This document shows, in pieces, positions 43,462 through 53,646 of a DNA stretch of 53,646 bases. Made by a program: the position numbers and the translations under genes. Each line of letters opens with the position of its first letter. Position 1 is the first letter of the stretch. The notes under the pieces were generated by a model, which had not been told where the DNA came from, ran no database searches, and saw only the letters and a list, made by a program, of their open reading frames with translations. The DNA is taken from positions 1 to 53,646 of the forward strand of contig NZ_JNLX01000172.1 in the NCBI RefSeq assembly GCF_000715495.1. The letters are read 5' to 3'. Source of the DNA: Hymenobacter sp. IS2118. Lineage in GTDB: Bacteria; Bacteroidota; Bacteroidia; Cytophagales; Hymenobacteraceae.

Positions 43462-43567
43462 GTCATGCTGAGCGAAGTTGAAGCATCTCTACCACGTAAG
43501 TAATCAACGGAAATCAACGATTGAATTACTGCTGCGGTAGAGATGCTTCGACTTCGCTCAGCATGAC
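43462..43567. repeat. Palindrome between gltB and gltD
   Basis: Arms of 32 bases (43462-43493 and 43536-43567) with one mismatch, each carrying GTCATGCTGAGCGAAG outwards, separated by 42 bases. This sequence is a repeat I know from many bacterial intergenic regions. It lies inside an operon, not at its end. Confidence 0.93.
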
Positions 43568-43597
43568 CGCCTTTTTGACTGTTTGACTAAGCAGTTA

Positions 43598-48139
<4,542 letters not shown>

Positions 48140-48607
48140 AGCAGAGGGACCGTCAGGGAGCAGCAGGGTGAAATCAGCCCGTTGCGCACATTTATTACAA
48201 GTACCGTCCCGGTGCGGCTTAGCTGCATAGTATTATCCGCTGCTTTACTATTTCTAGTTCATTTTATAGATTTGTAAAATATTGATAGATAGTAATTTGT
48301 ATAGAAATAATGTACGAATTCAAAACCAGTGACGCGCCCCATTAGGTCGCGCAGCGCGCAGCGGAGCATGACCTAACGGGCTATGAAGACGACTCCAGCC
48401 CTTTACTTCGCTGCTGTTACGCAGCTCAGACGCCAACCTCACCCCCTAACCCCCGGTTCGCTTTATGCGCGAAGCCCCAGGGGAGGGGGAACTAGTTTTT
48501 AGATTTAAAATCTAGTAGACTATTCTTTTATGCCTAGAGCTAGTTCCTCCTCTCCACGGGAGAGGGGGCTAGGGGGTAAGGTTAGCGTCTGAGGTGCGTA
48601 ACAGCAG
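48140..48607. other. Gene-free region with nested palindromes
   Basis: It holds the gltB promoter region on the minus strand near 48140-48240, a small hairpin TTAGGTC...GACCTAA (about 48343-48377), and a long imperfect palindrome at 48411-48607. No gene seen. Confidence 0.5.
48411..48607. repeat. Long imperfect palindrome, CTAACCCCC family
   Basis: Outer arms of about 39 bases (48411-48449 and 48569-48607) match at all but three or four positions. Inside are CCCC-rich stretches and GGAACTAG / CTAGTTCC inner arms. The right arm ends at the stop codon of the gene at 48608. Shares its CTAACCCCCT...AACTAG core with the palindrome at 53390-53498. Confidence 0.8.
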
Positions 48608-50152
48608 TTACTTCAGCAGCGTAAACTTGCGTTGCATGATTTCCTGCACCGGCCGGTTTTCAATCTTGCTTTCCAGCCAGGAAATAATGTCCAGATACAT
48701 GAATGGGCGCCGCTCGAACGGATTGGTCGCGATGGCGGTGAGCTGGTTTTTGAGCGCCGCAAAGGCGTTTTTCAGCTCCTGCGGATTCAGGTCGCCCACG
48801 GTGCGCAGGAACCGGAAAATGGCCACCTGCATTTGCTGCTGGTCGTTCATCTTGCCCAAAAACCGGTACACGGATTTGATTTGGTAGTCCAGGCTCTCGT
48901 CGCGGCCGGCTTCGTAGTGCGCAATCAGGTTCAGAATGCGGGCAAAGCACTGGATGTCCTCGCGCAAGGCGCTGTCGCGGAACTGAATAATTTTGGTGAG
49001 GTATTCGATGGCCTTGCCAAAATCGCCGCTGCCGAAGTACAGGCTGGCAATCTTATAGTAGAACACCATGAGGCGGTGCGGGTCGAGCTGGGGCTGAAAC
49101 TCGGCGAGGCGGGCCAGCAGCGGCGGCACAATGCCCAGGCCCGCGCTGAACTCGCCCCGCATGAAGTAAGCGTTGATGCGGTTGGTGTAGATGTAGAGGA
49201 ACAGCAGCACCTCAATGTTGGGGCTGGAGCGCCGCTCCGGGTCGGCCGCGAAGGCTTCGAGCGTGGCCAGGACTTCGTTGAATTTGCTGTAGTACAGCAT
49301 GTTGTAAGCCGATACCAGTAGGTTGTGCAGGCCCTTGAGGTAGAGCATGGTTTGCTGCTCGCGCATGGCCGGGTAGCGGGCAAACAACGTCACCCACTTG
49401 TGGGCGTAGCGGTAGCAGGCCGCAAAATTCTGCGTGATGGTGTGGTACCACACGTGGGCCTGGTAGTAGTACAGCTCCTCAAAAAAGTCCGGGTTCGTCA
49501 TGTCCACGCCCTGCAGGGCACCGCGGAAAAACGTGGTGAGCTGCTCGTAATCCTGCTGGTGGCGGGCGTGCCCGATTTGCAGGTAGAAGCCGTACATGCG
49601 CAGCGCCAGGCTTGATAGGCGGTGCTGCTGGCCCACGTGGTCCACCAGCGCCAGGGCCTCGGCCGCCAGCTGTTCGGCCCGGCCCTGTAGGCTGCGCGTG
49701 ATATACTGGGCTTCGATGAGCTTCTCAAAATCGAGGGCTTGCAGGGCAATGTGGGCCATACCGGCCTGCTGGGCGGATATTTTCAGGCGTTCGAGCATGC
49801 GCAGGCTCTGCTGGTAGAGGCCGCGGTTGTAGAGCACGCGGGCATAGTCGAGCTGTTCGCGGAGCTGAATGTCGAGGTTCTGGCCGGCGTGGTACATGCG
49901 CAGGCTGGCCAGCAGCTGCCGGTAGAGGTTGGCCTTGAGGTTGGCGAGCTGCACCTTTTTGAGGGCCGGTGCCTGGGCCAGTACCCGTTCGTCGTCGTAG
50001 TGCGGAGCCGCGTCGAGGGCATCGAAGAGCTGCAGAAACTTCAGGCCATCGGTGGAGCCCTGCCGGTTGGCAAACAGCCGGAAGTGGCGCTTTTCAGAGC
50101 GCGTGAGCGACTTAATCAATTGAAAAACCGGGTCACTGCTTTCGTTGGGCAT
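48608..50152 (-). CDS. TPR-like helical protein, 514 aa
   Basis: An all-helical soluble protein (LIKSLTRSEKRHFRLFANRQ near the start; LYRQLLASLRMYHAGQNL, LYNRGLYQQSLRMLERLKI, LYFGSGDFGKAIEYLTKII) with TPR-like helix pairs across most of its length. No signal peptide, membrane segment or catalytic motif. Similar proteins occur widely in Bacteroidota as unnamed hypotheticals. It is transcribed away from the ilv leader. ATG 50152. Confidence 0.75.
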   Translation of the reverse strand: MPNESSDPVFQLIKSLTRSEKRHFRLFANRQGSTDGLKFLQLFDALDAAPHYDDERVLAQAPALKKVQLANLKANLYRQLLASLRMYHAGQNLDIQLREQLDYARVLYNRGLYQQSLRMLERLKISAQQAGMAHIALQALDFEKLIEAQYITRSLQGRAEQLAAEALALVDHVGQQHRLSSLALRMYGFYLQIGHARHQQDYEQLTTFFRGALQGVDMTNPDFFEELYYYQAHVWYHTITQNFAACYRYAHKWVTLFARYPAMREQQTMLYLKGLHNLLVSAYNMLYYSKFNEVLATLEAFAADPERRSSPNIEVLLFLYIYTNRINAYFMRGEFSAGLGIVPPLLARLAEFQPQLDPHRLMVFYYKIASLYFGSGDFGKAIEYLTKIIQFRDSALREDIQCFARILNLIAHYEAGRDESLDYQIKSVYRFLGKMNDQQQMQVAIFRFLRTVGDLNPQELKNAFAALKNQLTAIATNPFERRPFMYLDIISWLESKIENRPVQEIMQRKFTLLK

Positions 50153-50405
50153 CGTAATATGTAATTACACTAACCACTTATAATGAGTTTGTTACGAGCA
50201 AAAAAATCTTGCTTGGAAATAGTAAGCCCTCTGGAAATAAATTCTTCGTGAGCAAATACGTCCGCTAAAATTGCATTCAGTAGCCGGCGGCAAATGCTTA
50301 CGGCCCAGGTTACAAATTTCCTTTTTGGAGTGGCGGCGGTGGCGGCCCGCGCGGCGCAAGCTAAGCACGAACCCCGCGCCTCGTTCCGGTTAGCGCCCAT
50401 TTTTT

Positions 50406-50465
50406 ATGCTCATGAGCTTCTTCTTTCAGCCCGTCGTCCTCGTCATTAACCAGCCGTCGGGCTGA
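50406..50465 (+). CDS. Leader peptide of the ilvE-ilvD attenuator
   Basis: A 19-codon frame, MLMSFFFQPVVLVINQPSG, with five consecutive branched-chain codons Val-Val-Leu-Val-Ile (50433-50447). An ATG at 50412 would give a 17-residue form with the same run. It is too short for gene finders. Ribosome stalling on this run when branched-chain aminoacyl-tRNA is scarce would block pairing of 50424-50433 with 50458-50467, which surrounds the codons. The stop codon falls inside the second arm, at the usual place for a leader peptide. Not tested; inferred from sequence and position upstream of ilvE. Confidence 0.8.
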   Translation: MLMSFFFQPVVLVINQPSG

Positions 50466-50526
50466 AAGCTCCTTCTTGCCTGCAAGCAAAAAGCCTTTCT
50501 CAGCCCCGCGCTCGGAAAGGCTTTTT
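50424..50526 (+). promoter_or_regulatory. Transcription attenuator for ilvE-ilvD
   Basis: Four pairing segments are visible. Segments 1 and 2 (50424-50433, TTTCAGCCCG, and 50458-50467) form a perfect 10-base stem around the leader's Val/Leu/Ile codons. Segment 2 can instead pair GGGCTGA (50459-50465) with TCAGCCC in segment 3 (50500-50506). Segments 3 and 4 (50488-50499 and 50515-50526) form a 12-base terminator stem ending in five T. Pairing 2:3 overlaps the terminator loop and stem, so it would act as antiterminator. The upstream gene is divergent, so this terminator can only affect ilv transcripts. Confidence 0.82.
50488..50526 (+). terminator. Terminator stem of the ilv attenuator
   Basis: AAAAAGCCTTTC pairs perfectly with GAAAGGCTTTTT; the T-run is part of the right arm. 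It lies 35 bases before the ilvE ATG. Confidence 0.85.
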
Positions 50527-50561
50527 GTTGACCGAACCTTCGTCACATCCTTCCTGCTTTC

Positions 50562-51452
50562 ATGTATTTCGACGACAATACCCTTGTTTATCTCGATGGC
50601 GAATTCGTGCCCGCCGCGCAGGCCACCTGCGGCGTCTACGCCCAGTCGCTGCACTACGGCTACGCCGTTTTTGAAGGCATTCGGGCCTACAATACGGCGC
50701 AGGGTACCCGCATTTTCAAGGCCCGCGAGCACTACGAGCGGCTGCATTACTCCTGCCAGTCCATTGGCCTGCCGCTCACTTATTCGGTGGAGGAGCTGAC
50801 CGAAATCAGCTACCAGTTGCTGGCCAAAAACAACCTGACCGATGCCTACCTGCGGCCGCTGGTGTTTGCCGCCACCCCGCACATGACCCTGACTGCGCCC
50901 CCGGCCAGCAACCTGATGCTGGCCGCCTGGCACTGGGGCAAATACCTGGGCAGCCAGAGCCTGCGCCTCACGGTTTCGCCCTACGAGCGGCCCAACCCCA
51001 AGGCCGTGCCTATCGAAGCCAAAGTATCGGGTCACTACGCCAACTCCATCATTGCCAGCTCCGAAGCCAAAGGCCGCGGTTTCGACGAAGCCCTGCTGCT
51101 GGATATGAACGGCTACGTGGCCGAAGGGCCCGGCGCCAATTTTTTCGTGGAGAAAGACGGGGCGCTTTTCACCGCGCCCGGCGGCAGCATCCTGCGCGGC
51201 ATTACCCGCAACACGGTCATCGACCTGGCCCGGAGCGCGGGAATCACCGTCACCGAGCGGTTTTTCCGGCCCGACGAGCTGCGTGGTGCCACCGGCGCCT
51301 TCATGACTGGCACCGCCGCTGAAGTCGTGGGCGTGGCCTCGGTCGACGACGTGGTATTCGCTACGCCGTTCGAGCACACGCTGGGCGCGCAGCTGGCCGC
51401 GCGCTACACGGCGCTGGTGCTGGGCGAAACAGCGGCGGCGGAGGCGTCTTAG
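50562..51452 (+). CDS. ilvE: Branched-chain amino acid aminotransferase
   Basis: A 296-residue PLP enzyme of fold type IV that makes Val, Leu and Ile from their 2-oxo acids with glutamate. The PLP lysine is Lys154 in IEAKVSGHYANS. Other signatures: LHYGYAVFEGIRAY, LDMNGYVAEGPGANFFV, GGSILRGITRNTVIDLA and FMTGTAAEVVGV. ATG 50562 (MYFDDNTLVYLDGEFV) lies just after the attenuator. ilvD follows at 205 bases, with a palindrome between; the glutamate donor links it to gltB-gltD nearby, though they are separate units. Confidence 0.96.
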   Translation: MYFDDNTLVYLDGEFVPAAQATCGVYAQSLHYGYAVFEGIRAYNTAQGTRIFKAREHYERLHYSCQSIGLPLTYSVEELTEISYQLLAKNNLTDAYLRPLVFAATPHMTLTAPPASNLMLAAWHWGKYLGSQSLRLTVSPYERPNPKAVPIEAKVSGHYANSIIASSEAKGRGFDEALLLDMNGYVAEGPGANFFVEKDGALFTAPGGSILRGITRNTVIDLARSAGITVTERFFRPDELRGATGAFMTGTAAEVVGVASVDDVVFATPFEHTLGAQLAARYTALVLGETAAAEAS

Positions 51453-51510
51453 AATTTGCTGTAAATAATCTCTTTAAAAAGGACTTAGGCAACTGAATTC
51501 CTAACGAATT

Positions 51511-51611
51511 TTCTCGCAGAGGTCCGCAGAGGTAAAACGCGGAGGTTCGCAGATTTTGCTGCCGGACCTCTGCGGACCTCCGCGTTTCACCTCTGCGAAC
51601 CTCTGCGAGAA
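51511..51611. repeat. Palindrome between ilvE and ilvD, GCAGA family
   Basis: Arms of 42 bases (51511-51552 and 51570-51611) with three mismatches. The arms carry CGCAGAGG repeats, the same design as the perfect palindrome at 25053-25141. It lies inside a presumed operon; a 3' T-run is absent. Confidence 0.9.
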
Positions 51612-51657
51612 ACAAATGTGCATAAGTGCTATCCAAAACGGTTGCCAACAAACCCTC

Positions 51658-53331
51658 ATGATTCTCAACAAATTCAGCCGCATTTACACCCAGGACGACA
51701 GCTTGCCGGCCGCGCAAGCCATGCTCATCGGGGCGGGGCTGGCGGAGGACGACTTGCGTAAGCCGTTCGTGGGCGTGTGCTCCACGGGGTTTGAGGGCAA
51801 CACCTGCAACATGCACCTCGACGGCCTGGCCCAGGAGGTGAAGCGCGGCCTGGCCGCCCAGGGGCTGGTGGGCCTGCGCTTCAACACCATCGGCGTGAGC
51901 GACGGCATCACTAACGGCACGCCGGGGATGCGCTACTCGCTGGTGTCGCGCGAAATCATTGCCGACTCCATTGAGGCGATGGCCGGGGCCCACAACTACG
52001 ACGCCCTGGCCTGCGTGGTGGGCTGCGACAAGAACATGCCCGGCGCCCTCATGGCCCTGGCCCGCCTCAACCGCCCGGGCCTGCTGGTGTACGGCGGCAC
52101 TATCAAGGGCGGCAGTTACAAAGGGCAGTCGCTCAATATTGTGTCGTGTTTTGAGGCGTACGGGCAGAAACTGCAAGGGCAGCTTTCGGACGAGGACTAC
52201 CGGGGCATTATCCGCAACGCCTGTCCGGGGCCGGGGGCCTGCGGGGGCATGTACACGGCCAACACGATGGCGGCGGCCATTGAGACGCTGGGCATGTCGG
52301 TGCCGTTTTCGGCCTCGGCCACGGCCGTGAGCGCGGCCAAAACCCAGGAGTGCCTCGACACCGGCCACTACCTGCGCCTGCTGCTGGAGCGCGACATCAA
52401 GCCCCGCGACATTCTCACCCGCGAAGCCTTCGAGAATGCCCTCGTGGTAACCACCGTACTCGGCGGCTCCACCAACGCCGTCATTCACCTCATCGCCATT
52501 GCCAACGCCGCTGGTGTGGCGCTCACGCTGGCCGATTTCCAAGCCGTGAGCAACCGGGTGCCGGTGCTGGCTGATTTGAAGCCCAGCGGCCGCTACCTCA
52601 TGGAAGACCTCTCGGCTCTGGGCGGCGTGCCCGCCATGCTCAAAACCCTGCTCGAAGAAGGACTAATTACCGGCGACACGCTCACCGTGACCGGCCAGAC
52701 GCTGGCCCAAAACCTAGCCCAAATCCGGCCTCTGGGCGCCGGGCAGGACTTGCTGCGCCCCTTTTCCCAGCCGCTGAAAGCCGACGGCCACATCCAGATT
52801 CTTTACGGCAACCTGGCCCCGGAGGGCGCGGTGGCTAAGATTTCGGGCAAGGAAGGCGAGCAGTTTGCCGGCCCGGCCATCGTGTTCGATTCGGAGGAGG
52901 CAGTGAACGACGGCCTGGCGCGGGGCCTGGTGGCGGCCGGTCACGTCGTCGTCATCCGCTACGTGGGGCCCAAGGGCGGGCCGGGCATGCCCGAAATGCT
53001 CAAGCCCACCTCCGCCATCATGGGCGCGGGCCTGGGCGATAAAGTAGCCCTGATTACCGACGGCCGGTTTTCGGGCGGCACCCACGGCTTCGTGGTCGGG
53101 CACGTGTGCCCCGAGGCGTACGACGGCGGCCCCATTGCCCTGGTTGAAAACGGCGACTGGATTGCGCTCGATGCCCGCGCCAACACCATCGAGCTGCGAG
53201 TGGAAGCCGCCGTGCTGCAAGCCCGCCGCGCCCGGTGGCAGCCGCCCGCGCCCAACGCCCCGCGTGGGGTGCTGCGCAAGTACATCCGCACCGTGGGCAG
53301 CGCCAGCACCGGCTGCCTTACGGATGAATAA
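51658..53331 (+). CDS. ilvD: Dihydroxy-acid dehydratase
   Basis: A 557-residue Fe-S dehydratase that makes the 2-oxo acid precursors of Val/Leu and Ile. The cluster Cys candidates are Cys50 (GFEGNTCNMH), Cys123 (VVGCDKNMPG) and Cys195 (PGACGGMYTANTM), the conserved set. Other signatures: TDGRFSGGTHGFVVGHVCPEA and ILYGNLAPEGAVAK. ATG 51658 (MILNKFSRIYTQDD) is preferred over an upstream frame that runs through the palindrome. Its product feeds the IlvE step, so ilvE-ilvD form one pathway unit under the attenuator. ilvB/N and ilvC are not in the window. Confidence 0.97.
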   Translation: MILNKFSRIYTQDDSLPAAQAMLIGAGLAEDDLRKPFVGVCSTGFEGNTCNMHLDGLAQEVKRGLAAQGLVGLRFNTIGVSDGITNGTPGMRYSLVSREIIADSIEAMAGAHNYDALACVVGCDKNMPGALMALARLNRPGLLVYGGTIKGGSYKGQSLNIVSCFEAYGQKLQGQLSDEDYRGIIRNACPGPGACGGMYTANTMAAAIETLGMSVPFSASATAVSAAKTQECLDTGHYLRLLLERDIKPRDILTREAFENALVVTTVLGGSTNAVIHLIAIANAAGVALTLADFQAVSNRVPVLADLKPSGRYLMEDLSALGGVPAMLKTLLEEGLITGDTLTVTGQTLAQNLAQIRPLGAGQDLLRPFSQPLKADGHIQILYGNLAPEGAVAKISGKEGEQFAGPAIVFDSEEAVNDGLARGLVAAGHVVVIRYVGPKGGPGMPEMLKPTSAIMGAGLGDKVALITDGRFSGGTHGFVVGHVCPEAYDGGPIALVENGDWIALDARANTIELRVEAAVLQARRARWQPPAPNAPRGVLRKYIRTVGSASTGCLTDE

Positions 53332-53389
53332 ATTATTAGTAGTCAGGTTATTATTTATGGATTCGTGCCTGGCTGCGGTACCTAACCCC

Positions 53390-53498
53390 CTAACCCCCTC
53401 TCCAAAAAAGAGGGGGGACTAGCACTAGTTCTAAAAAGCCAATTGCTAGAGGAAAAGACTAGAAACTAGTTCCCCCTCTTTTTTGGAGAGGGGGCTAG
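53390..53498. repeat. Palindrome after ilvD, CTAACCCCC family
   Basis: Arms of 33 bases (53390-53422 and 53466-53498) with two mismatches, carrying CTAACCCCCTCTCC outwards and CTCTTTTTT/AAAAAAGAG within. The 43-base centre includes further CTAG motifs. It lies 58 bases after the ilvD stop and may end its transcript; it is a second copy of the family at 48411-48607. Confidence 0.9.
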
Positions 53499-53526
53499 GG
53501 CGTGAGGACATTAAGAAATGAGTTAT

Positions 53527-53646
53527 TCATCTAAGCCAATCAAGTGCTGCTCCGATATGCCAGAACGCGAGGAAGGAAACGATGGTCTTCTCGTAGCGGG
53601 TGGCCAAGCGGCGATACTGCTTCATGCGTCCGAAAAAGCGTTCGAT
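53527..53646 (-). CDS. IS5-family transposase, C-terminal fragment (runs off the window)
   Basis: The last 39 codons of a minus-strand transposase, opening at the window edge with IERFFGRMKQYRRLATRYEK and closing FLAFWHIGAALDWLR before TGA at 53527-53529. ERFFGRMKQ...RYEK is the C-terminal Glu motif of IS5/IS427-type DDE transposases. The rest lies beyond the window, so completeness cannot be judged. It shows that the segment is bordered by insertion sequences on both sides. Confidence 0.85.
   Translation of the reverse strand: MERFFGRMKQYRRLATRYEKTIVSFLAFWHIGAALDWLR

Noticed and set aside
50170..50400. 76-codon minus-strand frame upstream of the ilv leader
   Set aside because: No motif, unusual composition, and it covers the likely promoter region of two divergent units.

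Overview
The window looks like a piece of the chromosome of a high-GC Bacteroidota, most likely Hymenobacter or a close Cytophagales relative. The evidence is a secreted GH16 enzyme ending in a type IX secretion sorting tail, several families typical of the phylum (DUF5916, DUF5723, DUF6702, a TPR histidine kinase, a BlaI/M56 pair), and promoters of the Bacteroidota -7 type (TAnnTTTG). It begins exactly at the end of one insertion sequence (IS630 type) and stops inside another (IS5 type), so it is a mostly housekeeping segment with mobile DNA at both ends. I recognised no RNA genes, phage or CRISPR array.

Layout. 1-3.4 kb is a mobile-element zone: a complete IS630-like element that has removed the native start of a LuxR-type response regulator, and an IS3-like element with a frameshifted transposase lying in a small membrane-protein gene. 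3.6-6.3 kb holds the last codons of one histidine kinase directly coupled to an intact TPR-GAF histidine kinase. 6.4-7.7 kb carries two unknown genes. 8-12.8 kb holds a redoxin and a 4'-phosphopantetheinyl transferase on the minus strand, then a WD40 protein, a DivIVA-like coiled-coil protein, folB and a helical-repeat protein. 12.8-15.9 kb is a BlaI-type repressor with three operator dyads and an M56 membrane peptidase with a repeat-rich tail. 15.9-25 kb has a ClC chloride/proton exchanger, a DUF5916 outer-membrane protein, a subtilisin, a small orphan, meaB and a DUF5723 protein. 25-31.7 kb has a secreted WD40-like protein, a GT87-type membrane transferase, an L,D-transpeptidase, DUF2461, DUF6702 and rseP. 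31.8-36.7 kb has dxr, a GAF protein, a geranylgeranyl-reductase-like flavoprotein and a SulP transporter. 37-41.3 kb has an orphan acidic protein and a large modular GH16 glucanase. 42-48.1 kb is gltB-gltD. 48.6-50.2 kb is a TPR-like protein, and 50.4-53.3 kb is ilvE-ilvD.

The most interesting regulatory element is the leader in front of ilvE-ilvD. It has a 19-codon peptide carrying a Val-Val-Leu-Val-Ile run, a hairpin around those codons, a competing pairing and an intrinsic terminator, which together read as a classical branched-chain amino acid attenuator. The other clear control region is three evenly spaced TACGA-N6-TCGTA dyads in front of the BlaI-type repressor. The window is also rich in long near-perfect palindromes (25.05, 30.2, 43.5, 48.4, 51.5 and 53.4 kb), several of them placed between two genes of the same operon.
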